Shown piece after piece: positions 1 through 7,627 of a stretch of DNA of 64,000 nt. The DNA is from Verrucomicrobiales bacterium (lineage in GTDB: Bacteria; Verrucomicrobiota; Verrucomicrobiia; Verrucomicrobiales; DEV007). The stretch covers positions 19,975 to 83,974 of the forward strand of contig JARGNI010000026.1 in the NCBI GenBank assembly GCA_029213195.1. Direction: 5' to 3'. The translations under genes were made by a program, and so were the position numbers. Below the pieces are notes generated by a model that worked only from the letters and a program-made list of their open reading frames with translations, ran no database searches and was not told where the DNA came from. Position 1 is the stretch's first letter, and every line of letters starts with the position of its first letter.

Positions 1-1
1 C

Positions 2-517
2 GATGCCTATTCCGCTTCTCCCCGACCCGTCTACCACGACGGAAGTTTCATCCTCGTTACGGGCTTCAGCAAAGGCGCGGAAATGATGTCCGTGAAGGCC
101 GGCGGCCGAGGGGTGATCAACGACACCCACATCGAGTGGCGTTTCGAAAAATCCTTCCCCAAGTATTCGTCTCCCATCCTCGTCGACGAGCTCCTCTACT
201 TTGCGATGGATGACAGCTTCCTGGTCTGCGTCGACCCGGAGACGGGAGAGATCGTCTGGAAAGGTCGAGTCGGCGGCAAGTACCGCGCCTGTCCCATCTA
301 TGCCGACGGGAAGCTCTACTTCTTCAGCCTGGAAGGAAAGACCACCGTGATCGAGCCGGGCCGGGAATTCAAGATCCTCGCAACCAACGACCTCGCCACC
401 GACGCGCCTCTCGACGATCCCCGACGCGGGCCCGGTTTCATGGCCTCACCCGCGGTGGTGGGAAATGCGATGTTTCTGAGGACGCGGTACCATCTCTATC
501 GCATCGAGGCGGAATAG
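2..517 (+). CDS. PQQ-like beta-propeller repeat protein, C-terminal part
   Basis: The frame is open from the first bases of the window and ends at a TAG at 515-517, so only the last 171 codons are present and the true start lies upstream. The protein contains propeller-blade repeats of the PQQ/BamB type: segments such as PVYHDGSFILVTG, PILVDELLYFAMDDSFLVCVD and PIYADGKLYFFSLEGKTTV each place a 'DG-x-hydrophobic' strand before the 'D-x-x-T-G-x-x-x-W' type turn seen in DPETGEIVWKGRVGG. Such proteins are usually exported, either as scaffolds (BamB) or as propellers of unknown substrate, and are abundant in Verrucomicrobia and Planctomycetes. No PQQ-dehydrogenase cofactor residues can be judged from this fragment, so no enzyme function is claimed. 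Confidence 0.85.
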   Translation, partial: DAYSASPRPVYHDGSFILVTGFSKGAEMMSVKAGGRGVINDTHIEWRFEKSFPKYSSPILVDELLYFAMDDSFLVCVDPETGEIVWKGRVGGKYRACPIYADGKLYFFSLEGKTTVIEPGREFKILATNDLATDAPLDDPRRGPGFMASPAVVGNAMFLRTRYHLYRIEAE

Positions 518-518
518 G

Positions 519-539
519 ATTGGCTAGAGAAGAGCCAGT
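519..539 (+). terminator. weak hairpin after the propeller gene
   Basis: Two bases after the stop codon a stem of about seven pairs (ATTGGCT with AGCCAGT, one G-T pair) encloses a seven-base loop. The following run is only GTTTCG, so this would be a weak rho-independent terminator at best. The next gene is convergent, which fits a terminator here. Confidence 0.3.
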
Positions 540-658
540 TTCGAGTAGGGGGGCGATTTTTGCTCCAGAAAAATTCGTGTCCCGTCGTGTTGCGAAACCT
601 GCTCCGTCTGATAGGCAAAGCTGGCAGAGCCGAAGAGGAGGTAGGAGACTCTCTTGGT

Positions 659-1069
659 TCAACCGAGGTCGCGATTCAGCCCCATGACGGGCGACTGGTA
701 TTTCGGGTGGTACTCCTTGATGTGATTCCGAACTTCTTCCCCAGGATCGCCATAGACCAGGAGATGTTTCGTCACGACCGGATCAAAGAAAGGAGTGCCG
801 AACTTTTTTGCGAAATTTGCCATGTGTTTGATCGCGGACTCGGCATTGGCATAGCGCTCGTAAACCTGTGCGGACTTCTTGTCCTCGCTGATCGACCACT
901 GATAGTTCAGGGTTCCCGGTTCGTTGGCTTCGACTTCCGAAACGATGTCCTGCAGCAAGTTTTGCCAGCGCTCGACCTTCTGCGGATTCAGGGTGAGAAC
1001 CAGGGTCCAGGAGATGGCATCTCCGTTCCCACAAGGTGGACCGGTCAAAGAATCTTGCATGTTGTCCAT
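659..1069 (-). CDS. antibiotic biosynthesis monooxygenase (ABM)-like small protein
   Basis: A protein of 136 residues with one ABM ferredoxin-like fold. It has the strand pattern of the family: a first strand around AISWTLVLTLNP, a helix with VERWQNLLQDIVSEVEANEPGTLNYQWSI, then 'DKKSAQVYERYANAESAIKHM'. ABM proteins are cofactor-free quinol-type monooxygenases or stress proteins, often dimeric, and the substrate cannot be told from sequence. The ATG at 1069 gives about 15 residues before the domain; the ATG three codons in is equally possible. The gene is convergent with the propeller gene and stands alone. Its frame stays open for about 40 codons after the TGA, but the domain is complete before that stop. 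Confidence 0.75.
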   Translation of the reverse strand: MDNMQDSLTGPPCGNGDAISWTLVLTLNPQKVERWQNLLQDIVSEVEANEPGTLNYQWSISEDKKSAQVYERYANAESAIKHMANFAKKFGTPFFDPVVTKHLLVYGDPGEEVRNHIKEYHPKYQSPVMGLNRDLG

Positions 1070-1263
1070 GTTCCCAGCTTGGACGTACGAGCGGAGGCAG
1101 TCAAAGAATCAAGATGGGATCACTGATGCCTTCCCTGTTCGAGCGTTTTGATTTTTGACCCCTCTCACTACTGGCAATCAAGCAAAGAGGAAAAACCGCG
1201 CCTCTGTCTTTTTACACGCCCTTTACAGACGGATGCGACCGAGGGTTTTAGGATGAGGATGTC

Positions 1264-2652
1264 ATGAAAGTCATCCATACACTTCTAGTCATCAGTGCGC
1301 TCACTCTGAATGCGATCCATTCGGCAGATGAGCCTGAACCCAAGCAGGCTTCTGCAGAGCCTGAGGAAAAAGCCGATCCAGTACGTCCTGATCTGGTCGC
1401 GCACGAGTGGGGGACTTTCACCCAGGTCATCGGGAGCAATGGGGGCACGATCCCGTGGTGGACAACGAGCATCGAAGGTCCGGCCTCTCTTCCCAAGTTC
1501 GTGCAGCCGGTCTTTCGCAGTTTTGGAAAGACGGGATATCGCGCGTGGACCATGCGTATGGAGACACCAGTCATCTACTTTTATGCCGACCGGGAAGCCG
1601 ATCTCGTCGTGACGGTTGATGAGTCGAGGGTTCCTTTCACCGAGGTGTATCCAAACGTTTCCAACCCTTTCCTTTTTACTTCGGCTGCGATCTATCAGGA
1701 TCCTGCTCCCAAGGGGCAGGGGACGGCCACTCCTGCGTCAAACGTCCCGTCCTCTCTTCGCCGCTGGGATGTTCAGATTCTTCCTCCTGCGGACGAGATC
1801 GGAAAACACATGCCTCTTGTGGGCAAGCGAGGCGATCACTATCGCTATGCTCGAGACGTCCCCGATGCCTGGTGGGTCGTCAAGCATCCTCAGAAGGTCG
1901 AGACTCCCGAGAAGGCAGAAGCGACTGAGGCCACCGAGGCGGCTGAGATCGTGCCCGAAGTAGAGAAGTTCATTTTTTATCGCGGTGCGGGTGACGGTTC
2001 CATGCCGAATCGAATCGCCTATGTTCGGGATGAGTCCGTTACTTTCTGGAAAAGCAACCAACCGGTGTTCCTGGTCGAAACAGATCGGGAGGCCCTCAAG
2101 TGGACTCGCGTGATTCCTACGAATTCTGACGAAGAGAGCGGCACGGTTGAGTTTGCCCTTCCTTCGGCCGATTCGGATGCTCAAACGGAAGTCGACGCCC
2201 TTGCCGAGGCGCTGACCACCGATCTCGACGAAGCGGGCCTGACTCGCGAAGAGGCTGCCGCCATGGTGGCAACCTGGAAAGAAGCCTGGCTGGGGGAGAG
2301 CGGTCTCCGAGTTCTCGAGATACTTCCGCGGAAGTGGGTCGACGAGACGCTGCCTCTGGATATTTCTCCGAAACCGGCCGAAGTGGAGCGAGTCTTTGTC
2401 GCTCGTTGGGAACTGCTGACGCCTCGGTTGGAAAACGAAGTGCTCGGGATTTTTACGAAGAATGCATCTGCCGAGGAGAAAAGGAGATCTCTGAAAAACC
2501 TCGACTTGGGGCGTTTTGGCACGGCAGTATTTGATCGAGTGGCGACGATTCGAGACCAGCAGTTCCGATCGCAGTACCGAGGAATGATGGCGGAATTGAA
2601 TCGGCAGGATGCCAACGAAGAGACGGATGAGGTAGCTGCGGCAACTCGCTAG
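1264..2652 (+). CDS. secreted 'HEWGTFT' protein of unknown function
   Basis: A protein of 462 residues with a Sec signal peptide (MKVIHTLLVISALTLNAIHSA, cleavage near residue 20). A short acidic linker is followed by the conserved block LVAHEWGTFTQV near residue 44, and by YRAWTMRMETPVIYFYAD near residue 95. I recall this HEWGTFT signature from uncharacterised exported proteins of Verrucomicrobia, Planctomycetes, Acidobacteria and myxobacteria; no activity is known to me. A low-complexity EKAEATEATEAAE stretch lies near residues 217-230. A good ribosome-binding site (AGGATGAGGA) precedes the ATG. The gene ends 8 bases before the response regulator, so it is probably cotranscribed with the two-component system and could be its signal partner or target; that link is inference. 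Confidence 0.8.
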   Translation: MKVIHTLLVISALTLNAIHSADEPEPKQASAEPEEKADPVRPDLVAHEWGTFTQVIGSNGGTIPWWTTSIEGPASLPKFVQPVFRSFGKTGYRAWTMRMETPVIYFYADREADLVVTVDESRVPFTEVYPNVSNPFLFTSAAIYQDPAPKGQGTATPASNVPSSLRRWDVQILPPADEIGKHMPLVGKRGDHYRYARDVPDAWWVVKHPQKVETPEKAEATEATEAAEIVPEVEKFIFYRGAGDGSMPNRIAYVRDESVTFWKSNQPVFLVETDREALKWTRVIPTNSDEESGTVEFALPSADSDAQTEVDALAEALTTDLDEAGLTREEAAAMVATWKEAWLGESGLRVLEILPRKWVDETLPLDISPKPAEVERVFVARWELLTPRLENEVLGIFTKNASAEEKRRSLKNLDLGRFGTAVFDRVATIRDQQFRSQYRGMMAELNRQDANEETDEVAAATR

Positions 2653-2660
2653 AAAACTCC

Positions 2661-3356
2661 ATGCCTACGATTCTAGTCATCGAAGACGACAGCGCGATTC
2701 GCCGGGGAGTGGCGGACGCGCTTACTTTTGGTGGATACGAGGTTATCGAAGGAGCCGACGGGAAGACGGGAGAGCGACTGGCTCTTCAAGCCCGATTCGA
2801 TCTTCTCCTGCTCGATCTCGTGCTGCCTGGCGCTAGCGGCTTCGATATCCTGCAGGCATTGAAGAGGGATCGACCGGGTATCCCCATTATCATTCTCTCC
2901 GCACGCGGGGAGGAGGCCGATCGGGTGAACGGTCTCAAGTTCGGAGCAGACGACTACGTGGTGAAGCCTTTCAGCATGAAGGAGCTGTTGGCTCGCGTCG
3001 AAGCGGTCCTTCGCCGTTCTCCGGAACGTCCTCCTGCAGTCAGCGCAGTTGCCTTTCCGGGGGGAGTTGCAAACCTCGAACGCCGCGAGGCGCTGTTCGA
3101 CGATGGCGATCGGGTGGAGCTGTCGGATCGTGAGGCGTCGCTCATCGCCTACCTCGCGCGATACGAAGGGCGAGCCATTTCACGAGAGGAAATTCTCCGA
3201 CGCGTCTGGAAAATCGATTCTCCCCACATCGAGACCCGCACTATCGACATGCACGTCGCGAACTTGCGGTCCAAGCTACGAGACTCCGGAGAGACACCGA
3301 AGATTCTCCTGACGCTCCGGGGGAAGGGATACATGCTGACCACGGAGGGCGGATGA
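2661..3356 (+). CDS. OmpR/PhoB-type response regulator
   Basis: A protein of 231 residues with the usual two-domain layout. The receiver domain covers about residues 3-118: acidic pair E8/D9, phospho-acceptor D52 in LLLLDLVLP, switch S80 in IIILSARG, and K102 in DDYVVKPF. The winged-helix DNA-binding domain covers about residues 130-230, with the 'SREEILRRVWK' and 'RTIDMHVANLRSKL' helices and the 'RGKGYML' wing. All phosphorylation residues are present, so it should be functional. Its TGA overlaps the ATG of the kinase gene (ATGA), which shows translational coupling and marks the two as a cognate pair. Target genes cannot be read from the sequence; the upstream secreted protein gene is the closest candidate. 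Confidence 0.95.
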   Translation: MPTILVIEDDSAIRRGVADALTFGGYEVIEGADGKTGERLALQARFDLLLLDLVLPGASGFDILQALKRDRPGIPIIILSARGEEADRVNGLKFGADDYVVKPFSMKELLARVEAVLRRSPERPPAVSAVAFPGGVANLERREALFDDGDRVELSDREASLIAYLARYEGRAISREEILRRVWKIDSPHIETRTIDMHVANLRSKLRDSGETPKILLTLRGKGYMLTTEGG

Positions 3357-5188
3357 ATCGTTATTATCTGCGCTGGTCGATTTTTGGAGGCTGTCTCCTC
3401 CTCCTTGTCGGGGCTCTGACGTGGATCACTGCCCGGTCGCTCTCCATGGAGAAGGAATAGACCATCGCATCCGAAGAAGCTCGTCTCCGGGAGCAGGTCC
3501 GCCTGGCCCTCTGGCGAATGGAGACCGAGGCCAGCGCCGTCGTGGTCAGGGAGAGCGCTCGCCCCACGAAGCACTACCAGACGTTTCCCGAAGTGGATGC
3601 GATTGTTGAAGGGCAGGGAGTCAACCTGACTGCGGTCGAGGTGCGGGAACCTTCGCCCCTGCTCGGCACGACCCCTGATCTCGTCAAACTCCACTTCCAA
3701 TGCCAGCTTTCTCCTCCGTTGGGATCCAGTGCAATGTGCAGCCCGCAGGTACCGCTGGGCGAAGATCGGACCATGGCTCTTGAACAATTTGAAGTGGAAC
3801 CCGAAATCGCCGAAGCGGAGAGGCGTATGGTCGAGATGCGGAGATTGCTGGTCGAGCATCGGAGCTGGGAGGAAATCGCGGGATTCGGTCTCATGAATCT
3901 CGGAGGGAAGACCGGCACTGCATTCATACTTCGAGAGGATGGTACGAAGGCAACTGTCGCGGCTGTGAATTCATGGGGAACTTCCGATCAGGTCTGGATC
4001 GATTCGAATCTCATCAAGAAACCGATCGGACAGACTCTCGATGCTGCGAAACCCCCAGCAAAGAAGATGGCCGCTGTATCCTCTGACAGCGATTCAACGG
4101 CTCAACATTCCGAGGTGGAAGAAGTGGTGGGGGACATGAAAACGATGTGGCTGGGGGATGAACTGATGCTCCTACGCCAGATCAAGGAACGAGGGAATCT
4201 GCGACTGCAGGGGGTCTGGCTTGACTGGCCAGAACTGGAAAAACGATTGCTCGCCTCAATCACGGATCTCCTGCCGGAAGCGCGCCTCCGCCCCAGTCGA
4301 TCGGCAGAACTCCGCGACGATTGGCGCGCCCTCGTTACCCTTCCGATTCGGCTCGAACCCGGCTCACTTGCGGCAGACTTGACTGATAGCGCGGCGCCAC
4401 TCGGGATGAGGCCAGCTCTCGCCCTCGCATGGATTTGTTTGCTCGGCACTTCCGTTGCGACTGGTTTCGTTCTCCACAGGACCATTCAGCTGAGCGAGCG
4501 TCGCGCTGCGTTTGTTTCGGCGGTCACGCATGAACTTCGAACTCCCCTGACTACCTTTCGTCTCTATTCGGAGATGCTCGCAGAGGGAGCGATCCCCGAG
4601 GAAGAGCGGCGAAGGAGTTATTTGCATACCCTGTGTACGGAATCCGATCGCCTGACCCGCCTTGTCGAGAACGTGCTCGCCTTTTCCCGTATCGAGCGAA
4701 CCAATACTCTCCCCCAAACGGAACAGATCACTGTCGAAGATCTGATTGAACGCATTCTGCCTCGACTCGAAGAAAGGTGCCGACAGGTTTCCCTGAAAGT
4801 AAAGGTGACCTTGCCAGATGACCCGACCGAGCCCTCACTGAATACCGATGCCATGGTGGTGGAGCAGATCCTCTTCAACCTCGTCGACAATGCAGCGAAG
4901 TATGCGGCTCCCGATTCCGAGCCCGGTGAGATTCATTTGGAAATCTCCTGCGATCGAAAGAGGTGGCTGTTCTCGGTGCGCGACTTTGGTCCCGGTCTCT
5001 CTCCGGCAGCGATCCAGAAACTTTTCCAGCCCTTCTGCAAATCTGCGAGCGAGGCAGCCGATACCGCGCCCGGGGTTGGTCTTGGTTTGGCCCTCTGCCG
5101 TCGCTTGGCGCGCCAGCTCCGTGGCGACCTGAAGTTTCACGCACCGGAGGGACGTGGCGCGTCATTCATCCTCTCGCTTCCGAAGTGA
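3353..5188 (+). pseudogene. sensor histidine kinase interrupted by an in-frame TAG
   Basis: Reading from the ATG that overlaps the regulator stop gives MNRYYLRWSIFGG, a membrane helix (about residues 9-27), then SLSMEKE followed by a TAG at 3458-3460 (codon 36). The same frame continues without another stop for 575 codons: a large extracytoplasmic region, a second membrane helix at about 353-375, a HisKA box with phospho-accepting H393 in SAVTHELRTPL, and a HATPase domain with N-box LFNLVDNAAKY, DFGPG and GVGLGLALCRRL. The frame on both sides of the stop is clearly protein-coding (LREQVRLALWRME follows). Either the TAG is a point mutation or sequencing error, or a shortened kinase starts at the ATG 3518 and lacks the first helix. 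Function as a membrane sensor is therefore in doubt. Confidence 0.8.
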
Positions 5189-5494
5189 GGGGAGCGATGA
5201 AAGTCCCTCGATGAGACTCATGGGATTCGCTCTCAGGTTGCCGGTATTTCCTCAAACGGATCGCTTGGTTGTCCCGGTAGCGCCCAGGTTGGTGATCTCC
5301 GAGGTAAGAACCGCAGTCACCCCCGCTTGACTCATCGGCTCATCCCGCTATAGATGACGACCCGCAGTTTTGCGTTCGTTTCATGTCTGATTCCACTACA
5401 AAGCCACCTACTGGAAAGGTCGCCTTTCTCGGTCGGGATCCGCGATGATTACGGGCCATTCCCAATTTTTTGAAGGCGGTTACGCCCTACCTGT
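5189..5494. other. intergenic region upstream of the lipid operon
   Basis: There is no convincing gene here. It holds one good sigma-70-like promoter (5327-5354, listed separately) and a long leader of about 135 bases before the first gene of the lipid operon. Two short palindromic stretches just after the kinase gene have no T run and are not called as terminators. Confidence 0.5.
5327..5354 (+). promoter_or_regulatory. putative sigma-70 promoter of the lipid operon
   Basis: A TTGACT box (5327-5332) and a TATAGA box (5349-5354) are separated by 16 bases. They stand in the only sizeable non-coding stretch before the ketoreductase gene, in the right orientation. Transcription would start near 5361. 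Confidence 0.45.
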
Positions 5495-6298
5495 ATGAGT
5501 GAAGAAACAGCCGCACATGAAACCCCGGATCCAGGAATGCCGGATCCAGGAATGCCTGATCCCGGTCTGGCCGGAAAGAATGCTCTCGTGACCGGGGGAA
5601 GCCGGGGAATTGGTCGCGCCATCGTCGAGCGGCTCGCAGGATCCGGGATGGACGTGACTTTCACCTACATCAGCAACGAGGAGGCGGCCCAGAAGGTGAT
5701 CGATGAGAATCCGGGCCTGAAGATCACGGCCGAGAAGGTCGATGTTCGGGATTCCGCAGCCGCCATGGCCTGTATCGAGGCCATGGTCGATCGAGTGGGG
5801 ACGATCGATGTCCTCGTCAACAATGCCGGTGTGATCCGCGACAACCTGCTTCCCATGCTCGAAGACGACGATCTTTCGGCGGTTTTCGAGACCAATATCG
5901 AAGGGGTTTTCAATTTCTGCCGGGCGGCCGTGCCTTTCATGATGTCGAAACGCTCGGGGCGAATCATTAATATCAGCTCAGTTTCCGCGGAGAAGGGCGG
6001 GCGTGGGCAAACCAACTACGCCGCGAGCAAGGGGGCGATCAACTCCTTCACCAAGGCCCTGGCCGTCGAAGTGGGGCGTCGTAAAATTCTTGTGAATGCG
6101 GTTGCGCCGGGCGTGATTGAGACCGAAATGTCGCAGGAAGTTCGCGATCTCGCTGGCGATGAAATCACTTCCAATATCGTTCTAAAGCGGTATGGTCAGC
6201 CCTCAGAAATTGCGAACGCCGTCTGGTTCCTCAGTTCTGATCTTGCGAGTTACATCACGGGACAGATCCTGAGCGTGGACGGCGGATTTAAAATGTAA
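5495..6298 (+). CDS. fabG: 3-oxoacyl-ACP reductase (FabG-like SDR)
   Basis: A protein of 267 residues, classical short-chain dehydrogenase. The NADPH-binding motif TGGSRGIG is at 33-40, NNAG at 109-112, and the catalytic tetrad is complete: N in TNIEGV near 133, S162, Y175 and K179 in NYAASK. The C-terminal DGGFKM ending is typical of FabG. It should reduce beta-ketoacyl-ACP to the (R)-hydroxyacyl form. The first 24 residues carry a DPGMP repeat and are an extension not seen in housekeeping FabG; the ATGs at 5537 and 5552 inside the repeat are alternative starts. It is the first gene of an operon with ACP, dehydratase and two ketosynthases and without FabD, FabH or FabI, so a specialised rather than housekeeping role is likely. 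Confidence 0.92.
   Translation: MSEETAAHETPDPGMPDPGMPDPGLAGKNALVTGGSRGIGRAIVERLAGSGMDVTFTYISNEEAAQKVIDENPGLKITAEKVDVRDSAAAMACIEAMVDRVGTIDVLVNNAGVIRDNLLPMLEDDDLSAVFETNIEGVFNFCRAAVPFMMSKRSGRIINISSVSAEKGGRGQTNYAASKGAINSFTKALAVEVGRRKILVNAVAPGVIETEMSQEVRDLAGDEITSNIVLKRYGQPSEIANAVWFLSSDLASYITGQILSVDGGFKM
5525..5569 (+). repeat. 15-bp tandem repeat in the fabG 5' end
   Basis: Two identical copies of CCGGATCCAGGAATG (5525-5539 and 5540-5554) are followed by one diverged copy (5555-5569). They encode the repeated PDPGM pentapeptide at the N terminus. Each exact copy ends in an ATG, which makes the true start ambiguous. The 15-bp unit keeps the frame if copies are gained or lost. Confidence 0.85.
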
Positions 6299-6303
6299 AA
6301 GAC

Positions 6304-6717
6304 ATGAGTACTCCAGACATCAGCCAGGAAGAGATCGACGCTATCTACCCGCAGGTGGCAGAAATCATCGCCGACGCACTCGGTTGTGATGAAGACGAGG
6401 TGAGCCCCGACTCTTCTCTGATCAACGATCTCGACGCCGAGTCGATCGACTTTCTTGATATTGTTTTCCGCCTCGAGCGTGAGTTCAAAGTGAAGATCCC
6501 TCGCGGAAAGGCCGTCGAAGAAGCTCGCGGAGAGCTCTCCGAAGAGGAATTCGAGCAGGGTGGCGTGGTGACCGATGCGGGTCTTGAAAAGATCAAGGCT
6601 TACATGACCGAGGTCCCCGCGGATCGTTTTTCCAGCCCGATGAAGTCGGCGGAAATCCCCAAGCTCTTCACGACGGAGACATTCTGCAAGATGGTCATTC
6701 GCGAGCAAAAAGCGTGA
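6304..6717 (+). CDS. acyl carrier protein (long form)
   Basis: A protein of 137 residues, acidic, with the phosphopantetheine-attachment motif DLDAESIDFLDI; S47 is the predicted attachment site. Helix 1 (YPQVAEIIADALGCDEDEVSPDSSLI) and helix 2 after the serine match the ACP fold. It is longer than the usual 75-85 residues because of a C-terminal extension after about residue 85 (ELSEEEFEQGGVVTDAGLEKIK and beyond), which may be a docking segment. It starts five bases after fabG and must be charged by a phosphopantetheinyl transferase; one is encoded in the same operon, fused to an acyltransferase. It carries the growing acyl chain for the ketosynthases downstream. Confidence 0.9.
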   Translation: MSTPDISQEEIDAIYPQVAEIIADALGCDEDEVSPDSSLINDLDAESIDFLDIVFRLEREFKVKIPRGKAVEEARGELSEEEFEQGGVVTDAGLEKIKAYMTEVPADRFSSPMKSAEIPKLFTTETFCKMVIREQKA

Positions 6718-6735
6718 TTCATTGATCCCTTTTCC

Positions 6736-6788
6736 GGGCTCCGCCAGGGTGGAAACGCCCTGCCGGGGCCTTCTTGCTTTTTGCTTCC
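6736..6788 (+). terminator. strong intrinsic terminator or attenuator inside the operon
   Basis: Bases 6736-6751 pair with 6756-6771 in a stem of 15 pairs with a single C-C mismatch (6744/6763) and a GAAA tetraloop at 6752-6755. A T-rich tract, TTCTTGCTTTTTGCTT, follows at 6771-6786. This is the best terminator-like structure I found in the window. It sits between the ACP gene and the dehydratase gene, all on the same strand, so it would reduce transcription of the downstream half relative to fabG-ACP. Confidence 0.75.
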
Positions 6789-6794
6789 CAGCTC

Positions 6795-7622
6795 ATGAGC
6801 GATCACTTCCGTTCGTTTTCTTTCGTGGATCGGATTCTCTCCGATGATGTGGGCAAGCGGATCGTCGGAGAATACGAGGTCCCAAAGTCGATCGAATCCT
6901 TTGCGCCCTCGTTGGTCTCCGAATCCATCGGGCAATGCGCTGCGATGTCTTCGATGAGGGCGGTGGATTTCCAGTTCCGGCCGGTCGCCGGGATCGCTGG
7001 GGCGGTGGAGTTCCTTCGCGAGGTGCATCCTGGACAGACTCTTCGTCTTGAGGCCGATCTCGCCAAGGCGGACGAAGAAGCGGTCGAATACGATGGCGTG
7101 GCGTTGGTCGATGGCGAGCCCGTCGTCCGACTCCACGATTGCCTGGGCCCCATGGTCCCGATGGCGGACTTTGACGATCCCGAAGCTGTGAAGGGCCGAT
7201 ACGAATTGCTCTCGGGAGAAGGCGCTGAGAGCGGGGTTTTCCCTGGGGTTCCCGAGTTTTCTTTCGAGTGGAAGGAAAAGGTCGCCGGGGAGTCGGGAGA
7301 AGCGGAATTCGTGATTCCCGAGTCAGCCCCGTTTTTTGGAGATCACTTCCCTCGAAACCCTGTGTTTCCCGGAACGCTCCTCATGAAGGTCAATCTCGCG
7401 CTCGTTTATGAGTTGGCGGAAACCCTGCCAGGAGAAGGTCGCTGGCAGGCGGATGGGATGAAGGATGTGAAGCTCCGTGCCTTTATGCCGCCGGGCGAAG
7501 TTCTCACTTTGCATGCCGAGGTCGAGGAAATCGAGGGAGACAAGGCGGTGATTTACGTCCAAAGTCGCAAAGGAAAGCGCAGAAACAGCGGGGCTCGGGT
7601 CCTGTTGTCGCGACACGAGTAA
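6795..7622 (+). CDS. FabZ/FabA-like double-hotdog 3-hydroxyacyl-ACP dehydratase
   Basis: A protein of 275 residues containing two hotdog folds. The N-terminal one carries SLVSESIGQCAAMSSM and resembles the helix region of a hotdog. The C-terminal one has the diagnostic FFGDHFPRNPVFPGTLLM, with catalytic H184 and the FPxxPVxPG stretch of FabZ. It should dehydrate hydroxyacyl-ACP to the enoyl form. I chose the ATG at 6795 over the TTG at 6774 because the TTG lies inside the T tract of the terminator hairpin. No clear ribosome-binding site precedes it. Housekeeping FabZ is about 150 residues with one fold, so the double form supports a specialised pathway. Confidence 0.85.
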   Translation: MSDHFRSFSFVDRILSDDVGKRIVGEYEVPKSIESFAPSLVSESIGQCAAMSSMRAVDFQFRPVAGIAGAVEFLREVHPGQTLRLEADLAKADEEAVEYDGVALVDGEPVVRLHDCLGPMVPMADFDDPEAVKGRYELLSGEGAESGVFPGVPEFSFEWKEKVAGESGEAEFVIPESAPFFGDHFPRNPVFPGTLLMKVNLALVYELAETLPGEGRWQADGMKDVKLRAFMPPGEVLTLHAEVEEIEGDKAVIYVQSRKGKRRNSGARVLLSRHE

Positions 7623-7627
7623 ACGTC

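Noticed and set aside
500..658. Open frame of about 40 codons after the TGA of the ABM-like gene, in the same frame, which could suggest stop-codon readthrough.
   Set aside because: The ABM domain is complete before the TGA, the family normally ends there, and the extension has no recognisable conserved block. A chance open stretch is simpler.
5189..5240. Palindromic stretches directly after the kinase gene (GAGGG...CCCTC and ATGAGACTCAT).
   Set aside because: Stems are short and no T run follows, so a terminator call is not supported.
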